NCBI RefSeq assembly: GCF_000718015.1
Contig: NZ_JODY01000007.1
Coordinates: forward strand, 62,001 to 126,000
DNA: 64,000 bases
From: Streptomyces catenulae
GTDB lineage: Bacteria > Actinomycetota > Actinomycetes > Streptomycetales > Streptomycetaceae
Reading direction: 5' to 3'
The notes under the pieces were generated by a model. It was not told the DNA's origin. It saw nothing but the letters and a program-made list of their open reading frames with translations, and did no database searches. Position 1 is the stretch's first letter, and each line of letters starts with the position of its first letter. Position numbers and translations under genes: made by a program. Shown in pieces: positions 1-8,529 of this stretch.

Positions 1-49
1 TCGCCAGCACCGAGTCCAGCAGGGCGATGTTGCCCGTCGTGCCCGTCAT
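1..49 (-). CDS. trpA: Tryptophan synthase alpha chain, N-terminal fragment
   Basis: Only the first 16 codons lie in the window, and the gene runs off its left edge. The peptide begins [16 protein letters not shown]. The ATG shares one base with the trpB stop (TGATG), which implies translational coupling. Identification rests mainly on its position after trpB, because trpBA is the usual order. In the family, TrpA cleaves indole-3-glycerol phosphate and channels indole to TrpB. Confidence 0.85.
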   Translation of the reverse strand, partial: MTGTTGNIALLDSVLA

Positions 50-1311
50 CACTTCTCCCCCTCGCCGCTGCCGGCGTGGTCGCCCGCGTTGTCGTACAGC
101 CCGAAGTAGCGGGCCGCGGTGTCCATGTCCTTGTCGCCCCGGCCCGAGAGGTTCACCAGCAGCAGGCCGTCGGGGCCCAGCTCACGGCCCAGCTCCAGGG
201 CACCGGCCAGCGCGTGCGCGCTCTCGATGGCCGGGATGATGCCCTCGGTGCGCGACAGCAGCCGCAGCGCCTGCATCGCCGCGTCGTCGGTGACCGCGCG
301 GTACTCGGCCCGCCCGCTGTCCTTGAGGTACGAGTGCTCCGGGCCGATGCCCGGGTAGTCGAGACCGGCGGAGATCGAGTACGGCTCGGTGATCTGCCCG
401 TCCTCGTCCTGGAGGACGTACGAGCGCGAACCGTGCAGGATGCCGGGGCTGCCCTCGGTGAGGGTCGCGGCGTGCTCGCCGGTGGCGATGCCGTGGCCGC
501 CGGGCTCGCAGCCGACCAGCCGCACACTCTCGTCGGGCAGGAAGGCGTGGAAGAGGCCGATGGCGTTGGAGCCGCCGCCGACGCAGGCGACCGCGGCGTC
601 GGGCAGCCGCCCGGCGCGCTCGACGATCTGCCGCCGCGCCTCGACGCCGATGACGCGGTGGAAGTCGCGGACGAGCGCCGGGAAGGGGTGCGGGCCCGCG
701 ACCGTGCCGAAGAGGTAGTGGGTGCGGTCGACGTTGGCGACCCAGTCGCGGAACGCCTCGTTGATGGCGTCCTTCAGGGTGCGGCTGCCGGAGGTCACGG
801 CGATGACCTCGGCGCCGAGCATCCGCATCCGGGCGACGTTCAGCGCCTGCCGCTCGGTGTCGATCTCGCCCATGTAGATGGTGCAGTCGAGGCCGAAGAG
901 GGCGCAGGCGGTGGCGGTGGCGACGCCGTGCTGACCGGCGCCGGTCTCCGCGATGACGCGGGTCTTGCCCATCCGCTTGGTGAGCAGCGCCTGCCCCAGC
1001 ACGTTGTTGATCTTGTGCGAGCCGGTGTGGTTGAGGTCCTCGCGCTTGAGGAACACCCGGGCGCCACCGGCGTGTTCGGCGAACCGCGACACCTCGGTCA
1101 GGGCGCTGGGACGGCCCGTGTAGTTGACCATCAGCTCGTCCAGCTCGGCGGCGAACGCCGGGTCGGCCTTGGCCTTCTCGTACTCGGCGGCCACCTCGTC
1201 GACCGCGGCGACCAGCGCCTCGGGGATGAACTTGCCGCCGAAGGCACCGAAGTAGCCCGAGGGGCCGGGAACCAGCCCCTCCGGGTCGGGCACGAAGAAA
1301 TCGGAGGACAT
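49..1311 (-). CDS. trpB: Tryptophan synthase beta chain
   Basis: A 420-aa PLP enzyme that condenses indole with serine as the beta subunit of the TrpAB complex. The PLP lysine motif [10 protein letters not shown], the [10 protein letters not shown] loop and the phosphate-binding GGGSNAIG motif are all present. The start is set at the ATG before [11 protein letters not shown] because GAGGAG sits about 8 bases upstream; the frame stays open further upstream but has no supporting site. The stop overlaps the trpA start by one base. An unusually long untranslated gap of about 350 bases separates it from trpM, so it may have its own promoter or leader. Confidence 0.97.
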   Translation of the reverse strand: MSSDFFVPDPEGLVPGPSGYFGAFGGKFIPEALVAAVDEVAAEYEKAKADPAFAAELDELMVNYTGRPSALTEVSRFAEHAGGARVFLKREDLNHTGSHKINNVLGQALLTKRMGKTRVIAETGAGQHGVATATACALFGLDCTIYMGEIDTERQALNVARMRMLGAEVIAVTSGSRTLKDAINEAFRDWVANVDRTHYLFGTVAGPHPFPALVRDFHRVIGVEARRQIVERAGRLPDAAVACVGGGSNAIGLFHAFLPDESVRLVGCEPGGHGIATGEHAATLTEGSPGILHGSRSYVLQDEDGQITEPYSISAGLDYPGIGPEHSYLKDSGRAEYRAVTDDAAMQALRLLSRTEGIIPAIESAHALAGALELGRELGPDGLLLVNLSGRGDKDMDTAARYFGLYDNAGDHAGSGEGEK

Positions 1312-1660
1312 CTGACGCACTCCTCTGCCGGGGCCCTCGCCCCGGACTGGGTCTGTCGGAAAGGTGAGAAAGGGATGGGAAGGGTGTGGAGAAGCAAGGG
1401 GGGCGTGCGCCGCCCGCGCGATCGGTGCGCGGGGCGCGCGGTACGCCGACGGAACCGGCCGCCGGTGACTCCCGGTCGCCGTACGGCCGTTGGACATCCG
1501 CCGGGCCGTGGGAGCGCCGCGCCCTGCCTAACGAGCAACCGGCCCGCGAGGGTACCGGTGCGACGCCGCCGACCTGATGATCGTTACGGCTGCCCGCCGG
1601 AAGGTGTCCCGGCAGCACGGAGCGGCACACCCGCCACACCGTCACCGGGGCGCGCACGCG
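1312..1660 (-). other. Intergenic gap trpM-trpB
   Basis: A 349-base stretch with no convincing gene. I looked on the minus strand for a leader peptide rich in tryptophan and found only single TGG codons, so a classical trp attenuator is not supported. No clear -35/-10 pair was found. The last part, next to the trpB ribosome site, is pyrimidine-rich and contains a GC hairpin at 1328-1345. Confidence 0.5.
1328..1345 (-). promoter_or_regulatory. Hairpin just upstream of the trpB ribosome site
   Basis: CCGGGGC pairs with GCCCCGG around a 4-base loop, giving 7 perfect base pairs. It ends about 5 bases before the GAGGAG of trpB. It could be an end-protecting stem of a processed transcript, a weak terminator, or part of a structure affecting trpB translation. 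No U tract follows. Confidence 0.4.
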
Positions 1661-1957
1661 TCAGCGCACGGGCCCCCGGCGCCATCGCATGCCGTTGGTC
1701 TGGCCGGGCTCGGAGCCGATGTGGTACCGGACCCGGCGGCCGTGGACACGGCGGGCGGGGGCCCGGCAGCCGCGGTGCCAGGGCGGCAGCGCGCAGCGGA
1801 CCGCCGCCCGGGGTCGGGCCCGGCGGGCCCGGCGGGTCAGGGCGGGGGAAGGGCCGTGGCCGGGCAGGTCGTCCGGCCCGGCGGGCGCACCGGCGGGCAC
1901 GCCGCACAGGCCCGGGAACGGGTCCCGGGCGGTGCGGTGGCTGCCGGTGGCGGTCAT
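1661..1957 (-). CDS. trpM: TrpM, tryptophan biosynthesis modulator
   Basis: A 98-aa basic protein lying between trpC and trpB. The C-terminal half carries RAPARRVHGRRVRY followed by HIGSEPGQTNGMRWRRG, which I recognise as the conserved part of the small Streptomyces TrpM (TrpX) proteins. The N-terminal half is Pro/Gly-rich and poorly defined. I placed the start at ATG 1957, 16 bases after the trpC stop, with AGGCGGA about 10 bases upstream. TrpM is known in S. coelicolor as a small modulator of tryptophan synthesis; its biochemical action is not evident from sequence, and no catalytic motif is visible. Confidence 0.8.
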   Translation of the reverse strand: MTATGSHRTARDPFPGLCGVPAGAPAGPDDLPGHGPSPALTRRARRARPRAAVRCALPPWHRGCRAPARRVHGRRVRYHIGSEPGQTNGMRWRRGPVR

Positions 1958-1973
1958 GGGGTCGGGTCCGCCT

Positions 1974-2783
1974 TCAGGCCCGGCCGTGCCGGATGGCGGG
2001 GTGCGATCCGGCGGCGACCAGATCGGCGACGGCGGTGCGCGGGTCCTTGCCGGTGACCAGCGACTCGCCGACGAGGACGGCATCCGCGCCGTCGTTGGCG
2101 TACGCGATCAGGTCGTGCGGGCCACGGACGCCGGACTCGGCGATCTTGACGATGTGGTCGGGGATCTCGGGGGCGATCCGGGCGAAGTTGCCGCGGTCGA
2201 CCTCCAGGGTCTTGAGGTTGCGCGCGTTCACCCCGATGATCTTGGCCCCGGCGTCGACCGCGCGGGCGACCTCCTCCTCGTCGTGCGCCTCGACCAGCGG
2301 CGTCAGGCCGATCGACTCGGCCCGCTCGATGAGCGAGACCAGCGCCTCCTGCTCCAGCGCGGCGACGATCAGCAGCGCGAGGTCGGCGCCGTACGCCCGG
2401 GCCTCCCACAGCTGGTAGGCGGTGACGATGAAGTCCTTGCGCAGCACCGGGATGTCGACCCGGGCACGGACCGCTTCGAGGTCGGCGAGCGAGCCGCCGA
2501 ACTTGCGCTGCTCGGTGAGGACGGAGATGACCGCGGCGCCACCGGCCTCGTAGTCGGCGGCGAGACCCGCCGGGTCGGCGATGGCGGCGAGTGCGCCCTT
2601 GGAGGGGCTGGAGCGCTTGACCTCGCAGATGACCGTCACGCTCTCGCCCTTGAGGGCGGCGACGCCGTCCTTGGCCGGGCGGGCGGCGCGGGCGCGCTCC
2701 TTCAGCTCGTCGAGGCCGACGCGCGCCTGCCGCTCGGCGAGGTCGGCGCGGACTCCGTCGATGATCTCGTCGAGCACACTCAC
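1974..2783 (-). CDS. trpC: Indole-3-glycerol phosphate synthase
   Basis: A 269-aa (beta/alpha)8 enzyme converting CdRP to indole-3-glycerol phosphate. Visible family motifs are [28 protein letters not shown] and AESGV. It is monofunctional, with no TrpF domain fused. The start ATG is preceded by a GGAGGCCGC sequence. The following trpM begins 16 bases after the stop, so both are probably on one transcript. Its CdRP substrate should come from the PriA product further along the cluster. Confidence 0.97.
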   Translation of the reverse strand: MSVLDEIIDGVRADLAERQARVGLDELKERARAARPAKDGVAALKGESVTVICEVKRSSPSKGALAAIADPAGLAADYEAGGAAVISVLTEQRKFGGSLADLEAVRARVDIPVLRKDFIVTAYQLWEARAYGADLALLIVAALEQEALVSLIERAESIGLTPLVEAHDEEEVARAVDAGAKIIGVNARNLKTLEVDRGNFARIAPEIPDHIVKIAESGVRGPHDLIAYANDGADAVLVGESLVTGKDPRTAVADLVAAGSHPAIRHGRA

Positions 2784-2933
2784 GCGAGCGGCCTCCTTCG
2801 GAAGCGGTGGCGGGGACGGGCGCCGGGCGGTGAGCGCCGCTCACCGTAGGCACTCCCGATGGTATCCGGCCGGGACCCGAGGTCCCGCACCCGGCCGCCG
2901 CCGGTCCCATCAGCTGGACAGCCGCCGCCCGGG

Positions 2934-3404
2934 TCAGGGGTGCAGGAAGGCGCCGAAGGGGAGGTTGCGGACGAGGGTGAAGACGGCGAGGAGGGCGGTC
3001 AGCGCCCACCGGTGGACCCGGCGCGGGCGCGGCCCGGCCGTCGGCAGCCCGCGCGCCGCGCGGACCGTCCAGACCAGCCAGAACACCGCACAGGCGGCGT
3101 ACCCGAGGACCGCCACGGCGTTGGCGCCGAGCGCGGCGGGCAGCTCGCCGTGGGCCACCGCGTGGGCGCTGCGCAGGCCGCCGCAGGCCGGGCAGAAGAT
3201 GCCGGTCAGATGCAGCAGCGGGCAGACCGGGTAGTGGCCGGGGTGGTTCGGGTCGACCGCGCCGACGTAGCCGAAGGCGGCGACCGCGGCGGCGGCCGCG
3301 CCCAGCGGGGCGGCGAGGCGGCGCAGCGGCCCCCGGCCGGGGCGGACGGGCGGTGCGGCGGGGTGCGGGGCGTCGGACCGGGGCGGGGCCGCGGGTGCGT
3401 TCAC
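2934..3404 (-). CDS. DUF2752 membrane protein
   Basis: A 156-aa protein with a Pro/Ala-rich N-terminus and about three hydrophobic segments (near residues 30-48, 90-112 and 132-148). It carries the signature HLTGIFCPACGGLRS with two cysteines, typical of the DUF2752 family. The start is GTG 3404. It lies upstream of trpC with a 150-base gap and downstream of a strong hairpin, so it may begin the trpC transcript. Its function is unknown; the conserved association with trp genes in streptomycetes is an inference from context. Confidence 0.8.
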   Translation of the reverse strand: MNAPAAPPRSDAPHPAAPPVRPGRGPLRRLAAPLGAAAAAVAAFGYVGAVDPNHPGHYPVCPLLHLTGIFCPACGGLRSAHAVAHGELPAALGANAVAVLGYAACAVFWLVWTVRAARGLPTAGPRPRRVHRWALTALLAVFTLVRNLPFGAFLHP

Positions 3405-3430
3405 CCCGCCGATTGTCCCGGGGGACGCGC

Positions 3431-3491
3431 GAAGGCGCCGCTTCCCGGCATCCGTACGGGGTACGGACGGCGACCGGGAAGCGGCGCCTTC
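3431..3491. terminator. Strong hairpin splitting the trp region
   Basis: An 18-base perfect inverted repeat begins GAAGGCGCCGCTTCCCGG at 3431-3448 and pairs with 3474-3491. Inside it a second 7-base stem, TCCGTAC/GTACGGA, closes a 3-base loop. It lies between the stop of the HGxxPAAW gene and the start of the DUF2752 gene, both on the minus strand. No long U tract follows, but many streptomycete terminators lack one. It would separate hisI-trpE-membrane genes from DUF2752-trpCMBA. Confidence 0.75.
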
Positions 3492-3529
3492 AAAGCTTCG
3501 GGTGTGGCGCCGGGAGCGGCGCCACGGGG

Positions 3530-3769
3530 TCAGCCCTCCTGGGGCTGGGCCACGGCGACCGGGGCGGCCGAGCGCTTGGGCTCCGAGCCGAGACCGGCGA
3601 GGCGCATCACACCGCCGACGACCGCACCGAGACCGATGAGGACGATGCCGGCCCAGAAACCGGGCACGTTCGCCAGCACCATGAAGGCCCCCGCGACGCA
3701 GAAGCCGATGAACGAGATGATGACGCCGGTCCAGGCGGCGGGGGTGTGTCCGTGGCCACTGCTCGACAT
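3530..3769 (-). CDS. HGxxPAAW family membrane protein
   Basis: A 79-aa protein with the family-naming motif HGHTPAAWTGV near the N-terminus, followed by two hydrophobic segments (about residues 14-33 and 38-58) and a polar tail. I set the start at ATG 3769, where GAGGAG lies about 8 bases upstream. It sits downstream of the trp-associated membrane gene, and a strong hairpin follows its stop. Members of this family recur beside actinobacterial trp genes. The function is unknown. Confidence 0.85.
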   Translation of the reverse strand: MSSSGHGHTPAAWTGVIISFIGFCVAGAFMVLANVPGFWAGIVLIGLGAVVGGVMRLAGLGSEPKRSAAPVAVAQPQEG

Positions 3770-3854
3770 GATGCTCTGCTCCTCGTAGCTCTGTCGCGCC
3801 GGGTCGGGCGCGGTGCCTCGCCGTCCATTGTCACCGATGCCGGAGGAAACTCCG

Positions 3855-4502
3855 TTACCGGGTGGGGTCCTCACCGCGGTCCAGCGACTTCCACAGCTCC
3901 TCGGGGCGGTCCGGGTCGACCGGCGCGGCGGCCCGGCGCGGGGCGCGGGCGCCACCCGGCACGCGCTCGTAACGGCCCGACATCGCGGGCCAGTGGCGGC
4001 CGAAGAGGAGCGCGAGGAGACCGGCGATCAGCAGCAGCACCCCGCCCGCGACGGAGACCCACGGCCAGACGCTGTGCGTGACGTGATGCACATCGGTGCC
4101 GCTCAGCCCGACGGCGGTGGCGGCCTGCTCCCGCAGCGCGGAGGTGTCGCCGTAACCGGCCGCCGCGGCGAGCGCGATGCCCGCGCCGCTGAGGGCGAGC
4201 AGGGCGGCGACGGCGTACCGGCCGACGCGCCGCACCGCGAAGACCGCGACCAGCGCGGCGAGGCCGACGACGGCGAGCGCGGTGGGGACGCCCGTGACGT
4301 CGGAGCCGGTCACCGTGCGCGGCAGATCGCCCTGGGCGAGGGCGGCGGTGCCCCGGGACCAGACGCGGCCGGACGCCAGCAGGGCGAGGGCGGATCCGGC
4401 GGCGCCCAGCAGCAGTGCGGCGGCGAGGCTGCGCCGGGCGCTGCGGGGCCGGGCGGACGGCGCGGGCGCGGTGGCGGCGGGGGGCTGGGTTGCGGCACTC
4501 AC
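3855..4502 (-). CDS. Trp-operon-associated membrane protein (TIGR02234 family)
   Basis: A 215-aa protein with about four transmembrane segments and a charged C-terminal tail (RPEELWKSLDRGEDPTR). It resembles the membrane proteins found beside trp genes across Actinobacteria. GTG 4502 is the most likely start; a GGGGGA lies right before it and is poorly spaced, so the start is uncertain. It follows trpE by 76 bases. A transport or anchoring role is possible but not shown by sequence. Confidence 0.8.
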   Translation of the reverse strand: MSAATQPPAATAPAPSARPRSARRSLAAALLLGAAGSALALLASGRVWSRGTAALAQGDLPRTVTGSDVTGVPTALAVVGLAALVAVFAVRRVGRYAVAALLALSGAGIALAAAAGYGDTSALREQAATAVGLSGTDVHHVTHSVWPWVSVAGGVLLLIAGLLALLFGRHWPAMSGRYERVPGGARAPRRAAAPVDPDRPEELWKSLDRGEDPTR

Positions 4503-4578
4503 TCCCCCACTATCGCGCACCGCCCGCGGTGCCGGGCCACGGGGTGGCCGGTCGCCGCGGGCGGTCGGGGCGCCGGGG

Positions 4579-6117
4579 TCAGCCGCCGAGGCGGTTGGCG
4601 GTGTGCACCGCGCGCAGCACCGCGGCGGCCTTGTTGCGGCACTCGGTGTCCTCGGCGACCGGATCGGAGTCGGCGACGACGCCCGCGCCTGCCTGGACGT
4701 ACGCGGTGCCGTCGCGCAGCAGGGCGGTGCGGATGGCGATGGCGGTGTCGGAGTCACCGGCGAAGTCCAGATAGCCGACGCAGCCGCCGTACAGCCCGCG
4801 GCGGGTCGGCTCCAGCTCCTCGATGATCTGCAGCGCGCGCGGCTTGGGCGCGCCGGAGAGGGTGCCCGCGGGGAAGCAGGCGGTGAGGACGTCGAAGGCG
4901 GTACGGCCCTCGGCGACGGTGCCGGTGACGGTGGAGACCAGGTGCATGACGTGGCTGTAGCGCTCGACCGACATGAAGTCGACGACCTCGACGCTGCCCG
5001 GCTCGCAGACCCGGCCCAGATCGTTGCGGCCCAGGTCGACGAGCATCAGGTGCTCGGCGCGCTCCTTGGGGTCGGCCAGCAGCTCGTCGGCGAGGGCCTG
5101 GTCCTCCTGGACCCCGGCGCCGCGCGGCCGGGTCCCGGCGATGGGGTGCACCATGGCCCGGCCGTCCTCGACCTTGACCAGCGCCTCGGGGCTGGAGCCG
5201 ACCACGTCGAAGCCGCTGCGCTCCCCGTCACCCGCGAAGCGGAAGAGGTACATGTACGGGCTGGGGTTGGTGGCCCGCAGCACCCGGTAGACGTCCAGGG
5301 CGCTCGCCGTGCACGCCGTCTCGAAGCGCTGCGAGGGCACCACCTGGAACGCCTCACCGGCGCGGATGCGCTCCTTGATGTCCTCGACGGCGTCCTGGTA
5401 CGCGGCGCCGCCCCACTCGGCGGTGAACGGCGGCAGCTCCGACGGCGGCAGCGCGGCGGCGCTCGCGGGCGCCGGGCGGGCGAGGTCGTCGGCCATCGCG
5501 TCGAGCCGGGCGACGGCGTCCGCGTACGCCTCGTCGACGCCGGTGTCCAGGTCGTTGTGGTTGATCGCGTTGGCGATCAGCAGGACGGTGCCGTTCCAGT
5601 GGTCGAGGACGGCGAGGTCGGAGGTGAGGAGCATGGTCAGCTCCGGCAGCCCGAGATCGTCCGCGGTCCGCTCGGTGATCTTCTCCAGGCGGCGGACGAC
5701 GTCGTAGCCGAGGTAGCCGACCATGCCGCCGGTGAACGGCGGCAGACCGGCGTCCTCCAGCAGGTCACGCGGGGTGTGCAGGGCCTCGACGGTGGCGCGG
5801 AGCGCGGCCAGCGGGTCGCCGCCGGTGGGCATCCCGACCGGCGGGGTGCCCAGCCAGTGCGCCCGCCCGTCGCGGGCCGTCAGCGTGGCGGCGCTGCGGA
5901 CGCCGACGAACGAGTACCGCGACCACGTACGGCCGTTCTCGGCGGACTCCAGGAGGAAGGTGCCGGGCCGTTCACCGGCGAGTTTGCGGTAGAGCCCGAC
6001 CGGGGTGTCGCCGTCGGCCAGCAGACGCCGGGTGACGGGGACGACCCGGCGGTCCTTGGCGAGGGTGCGGAAGGTGTCGAGGTCCGGTGTGGCGGTGCCG
6101 GTGGTTCCCGTGGTCAT
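4579..6117 (-). CDS. trpE: Anthranilate synthase component I
   Basis: A 512-aa chorismate-using enzyme that makes anthranilate with a separate glutaminase subunit, which is not encoded here. Family motifs include the feedback-site LLES ([18 protein letters not shown]), [23 protein letters not shown] and GAPKPRAL. The N-terminal domain is about residues 20-200 and the chorismate-binding domain about 230-500. The start ATG 6117 is only 11 bases after the hisI stop, so it is co-transcribed with hisI. There is no room for a leader attenuator between them. Confidence 0.97.
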   Translation of the reverse strand: MTTGTTGTATPDLDTFRTLAKDRRVVPVTRRLLADGDTPVGLYRKLAGERPGTFLLESAENGRTWSRYSFVGVRSAATLTARDGRAHWLGTPPVGMPTGGDPLAALRATVEALHTPRDLLEDAGLPPFTGGMVGYLGYDVVRRLEKITERTADDLGLPELTMLLTSDLAVLDHWNGTVLLIANAINHNDLDTGVDEAYADAVARLDAMADDLARPAPASAAALPPSELPPFTAEWGGAAYQDAVEDIKERIRAGEAFQVVPSQRFETACTASALDVYRVLRATNPSPYMYLFRFAGDGERSGFDVVGSSPEALVKVEDGRAMVHPIAGTRPRGAGVQEDQALADELLADPKERAEHLMLVDLGRNDLGRVCEPGSVEVVDFMSVERYSHVMHLVSTVTGTVAEGRTAFDVLTACFPAGTLSGAPKPRALQIIEELEPTRRGLYGGCVGYLDFAGDSDTAIAIRTALLRDGTAYVQAGAGVVADSDPVAEDTECRNKAAAVLRAVHTANRLGG

Positions 6118-6128
6118 GGCAGCGGAGC

Positions 6129-6527
6129 CTACTGGTCGCCGTCCGTGAGCAGGACGTCGGCGTCGAAGCAGGTACGGGCCCCGGTGTGGCAGGCGGCGCC
6201 GGTCTGTTCCACGGTGACCAGCACGGTGTCGGCGTCGCAGTCCAGGGCCACCGAACGGACGCGCTGGACGTGTCCCGAGGTGTCGCCCTTGACCCAGTAC
6301 TCCCGGCGGCTGCGCGACCAGTACGTGCAGCGGCCGGTGGTGAGGGTGCGGTGCAGCGCCTCGTCGTCCATCCAGCCCAGCATGAGGACCTCGCCGGTGC
6401 CGTACTGCTGGGCGATGGCCGGGACGAGGCCGTCGGCGTCCCGCTTGAGGCGGGCGGCGACGGCGGGGTCGAGGGCGGTGCTGCCGGGGGCGGCGGGGGC
6501 TGCGGTGTCGGTGGCGCGGCTGCTCAT
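6129..6527 (-). CDS. hisI: Phosphoribosyl-AMP cyclohydrolase
   Basis: A 132-aa metal-dependent enzyme of histidine synthesis that opens the purine ring of PR-AMP. Family motifs are [31 protein letters not shown] and the Cys-bearing [12 protein letters not shown]. It is the cyclohydrolase alone, without a fused HisE domain. Start ATG 6527 fits the family length. It is separated from the main his operon by a plus-strand gene and is coupled to trpE, which links histidine and tryptophan expression. Confidence 0.96.
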   Translation of the reverse strand: MSSRATDTAAPAAPGSTALDPAVAARLKRDADGLVPAIAQQYGTGEVLMLGWMDDEALHRTLTTGRCTYWSRSRREYWVKGDTSGHVQRVRSVALDCDADTVLVTVEQTGAACHTGARTCFDADVLLTDGDQ

Positions 6528-6637
6528 GGGGCCATTGTGCCGTGCGGGCGACGCGGGACGGGCGCCGCGGACCCGCGGCGGGCGGGCGGCGCCCCGGCGG
6601 GACGGGCCGCGGCGTGGCAGGGCGGCGGGGCCGGTCG

Positions 6638-6643
6638 TAGGCT
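6638..6643 (+). promoter_or_regulatory. Candidate -10 box (TAGGCT) of the TIGR03085 gene
   Basis: TAGGCT matches the TANNNT pattern of streptomycete house-keeping promoters and ends 6 bases before the ATG at 6650. Transcription would then start at or next to the ATG, giving a leaderless mRNA. No ribosome site is visible, which agrees. No clear -35 was found. Confidence 0.55.
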
Positions 6644-6649
6644 GGCCGT

Positions 6650-7282
6650 ATGTCGACCCATGCGAAGCGTGAACGGCTCCTCCTCGCCGACCTGTTGGAG
6701 AGCGTCGGCCCCGATGCGCCGACACTCTGCGAGGGCTGGCGCACCCGCGATCTCGCCGCCCATGTGGTGGTGCGCGAACGCCGGGCGGACGCGGCGGGCG
6801 GTCTGCTGTTCAAGCCGCTGGCGGCCCGCCTGGAGCGGGTCCAGGCGGAATTCACCGCCAAGCCCTACGAGGAGCTGCTGGGGCTGATCCGCAGCGGTCC
6901 GCCGCGGATGTCGCCGTTCTCCCTGAAGCAGATCGACGAGGCGTCGAACACCGTCGAGTTCTACGTCCACACCGAGGACGTGCGGCGGGCGCAGCCGGAC
7001 TGGTCGGCGCGGGAGCTGGACCCGGTCTTCGCGGACGCGCTCTGGTCCCGGCTGGAGAAGGCGGCGAAGCTGCTGGGCCGGAAGTCGCCGGTGGGCCTGG
7101 TGCTGCGGCGCCCGGACGGCCGCACCGCGGTGGCCCGGCGCGGCGCCCCGGTGGTGACGGTCGTCGGCGAGCCCGGTGAGCTGACCCTCTTCGCCTACGG
7201 GCGTCAGCAGCAGGCGAACGTGGAGCTGGCGGGCGACCCGGAGGCGGTGGCCGGGGCCCGGCAGGCGGCACTGGGGATCTGA
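6650..7282 (+). CDS. TIGR03085 family metal-binding protein (mycothiol-dependent isomerase-like fold)
   Basis: A 210-aa protein of the actinobacterial TIGR03085 group, related to DinB and maleylpyruvate isomerase-like four-helix proteins. The N-terminal [20 protein letters not shown] has the histidine of the metal site, and [16 protein letters not shown] gives the second and third histidine region. A C-terminal domain covers about residues 140-210. It is a single plus-strand gene between two minus-strand operons and probably has a leaderless promoter. The substrate is unknown. Confidence 0.82.
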   Translation: MSTHAKRERLLLADLLESVGPDAPTLCEGWRTRDLAAHVVVRERRADAAGGLLFKPLAARLERVQAEFTAKPYEELLGLIRSGPPRMSPFSLKQIDEASNTVEFYVHTEDVRRAQPDWSARELDPVFADALWSRLEKAAKLLGRKSPVGLVLRRPDGRTAVARRGAPVVTVVGEPGELTLFAYGRQQQANVELAGDPEAVAGARQAALGI

Positions 7283-7290
7283 GAGCGACC

Positions 7291-7322
7291 GGGGGCGGGA
7301 CCGCGCGTGCGGCCCCGCCCCC
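7291..7322. terminator. Bidirectional terminator hairpin
   Basis: GGGGGCGGG pairs with CCCGCCCCC (9 bp), and an inner CCGC/GCGG stem continues after one mismatch. It sits between the convergent stops of the TIGR03085 gene (7282) and hisF (7333). Confidence 0.65.
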
Positions 7323-7332
7323 GCGCCCGTCG

Positions 7333-8100
7333 TCAGCGGACCGGGTGCCCGGCCTCCCGCAGCGCGCCCTTGACCTCGCCGATGCGCAGGTCACCGAAGT
7401 GGAAGACGGAGGCGGCCAGCACCGCGTCGGCGCCCGCGGCGACCGCCGGGGCGAAGTCGGCGAGCCGTCCGGCGCCGCCGGAGGCGATCACCGGCACGGA
7501 GACATGCCGACGGACCGCCTCGATCATCTCCGTGTCGTAGCCGTCCTTGGTGCCGTCGGCGTCCATGGAGTTCAGCAGGATCTCCCCGGCGCCCAGCTCC
7601 GCGGCGCGGTGCGCCCACTCGACGGCGTCGACCCCGGCGGAGCGGCGCCCGCCGTGCGTGGTCACCTCGAAGGAGGTGGTGCCGTCGGCGGCGGTCACCC
7701 GGCGGGCGTCGACGGAGAGCACCAGCACCTGGCTGCCGAACCGCTCGGCGATCTCCCGGATCAGCTCGGGCCGGGCCAGCGCCGCGGTGTTCACACCGAC
7801 CTTGTCCGCACCGGCGCGCAGCAGCTTGTCGACGTCCTCGGCGCTGCGCACGCCGCCGCCGACGGTCAGCGGGATGAAGACCTGCTCGGCGGTGCGGCGG
7901 ACCACGTCGTAGGTGGTCTCGCGGTTGCCGGAGGAGGCGGTGATGTCGAGGAAGGTCAGCTCGTCGGCGCCCTCCTCGCCGTAGATCCGGGCCATCTCGA
8001 CCGGGTCCCCCGCATCGCGCAGGTTCTGGAAGTTCACGCCCTTGACGACCCGGCCGTTGTCGACGTCCAGGCAGGGGATGACACGGACCGCCAGGGTCAT
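7333..8100 (-). CDS. hisF: Imidazole glycerol phosphate synthase, cyclase subunit
   Basis: A 255-aa (beta/alpha)8 protein that with HisH makes IGP and AICAR from PRFAR. The catalytic aspartates are visible in [15 protein letters not shown] and LVLSVDARR; phosphate-binding loops are LTVGGGVRS and VIASGGAG. Start ATG 8100 is set by homology to the family start [12 protein letters not shown]. It follows ridA by 4 bases and ends the main his operon, before a terminator hairpin. Confidence 0.97.
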   Translation of the reverse strand: MTLAVRVIPCLDVDNGRVVKGVNFQNLRDAGDPVEMARIYGEEGADELTFLDITASSGNRETTYDVVRRTAEQVFIPLTVGGGVRSAEDVDKLLRAGADKVGVNTAALARPELIREIAERFGSQVLVLSVDARRVTAADGTTSFEVTTHGGRRSAGVDAVEWAHRAAELGAGEILLNSMDADGTKDGYDTEMIEAVRRHVSVPVIASGGAGRLADFAPAVAAGADAVLAASVFHFGDLRIGEVKGALREAGHPVR

Positions 8101-8104
8101 GGCG

Positions 8105-8506
8105 TCAGGCTCCTTCGGAGGGTTGCTTGAAGGCTTCGAGTTCCACTTCGACCAGTACGCGGGGGTCGACGAAACCGGAGACCACGACGAGGGTCGCGAC
8201 CGGCGGGGCGGCGCCGAAGATCTCCCGGTGGGCGCGGGCCACCGCGTCCACGTCCCGTACATGGGTCAGATACATCCGGGTGCGCAGGACGGCGGCGGCG
8301 TCCAGGCCGAACGGCTCCAGGGCCGCCAGGGCGTTCCCGAAGGCCGCCGTGGCCTGTTCGTAGGGGTCGCCCTCGCCCTGGAGCACACCGTCGTCGGTGA
8401 AGGGCAGCGTCCCGGCGACCAGCACCCGGTCACCGGCGGCCACCGCGCGGGCGAAGCCGATCGTCTCTTCCCAGGGACTGCTGGTCCGTACCCGCTCGAT
8501 GGTCAT
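8105..8506 (-). CDS. RidA/YjgF-family protein
   Basis: A 133-aa protein of the RidA superfamily, whose classical members hydrolyse reactive enamines and imines. The conserved substrate arginine region reads [13 protein letters not shown], and [10 protein letters not shown] lies in the core. ATG 8506 is preferred because AAAGGCGG is well spaced; GTG 8509 directly before it is an alternative. It lies between priA and hisF with short gaps, inside the his operon. A link to imine stress during amino-acid synthesis is inference. It could also belong to a non-deaminase RidA subgroup. Confidence 0.85.
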   Translation of the reverse strand: MTIERVRTSSPWEETIGFARAVAAGDRVLVAGTLPFTDDGVLQGEGDPYEQATAAFGNALAALEPFGLDAAAVLRTRMYLTHVRDVDAVARAHREIFGAAPPVATLVVVSGFVDPRVLVEVELEAFKQPSEGA

Positions 8507-8529
8507 CACGCCGCCTTTCGGTCATCCGG

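Noticed and set aside
1312..1660. Tryptophan leader peptide and attenuator before trpB
   Set aside because: No run of Trp codons is present in any short frame there and no terminator/antiterminator pair could be drawn.
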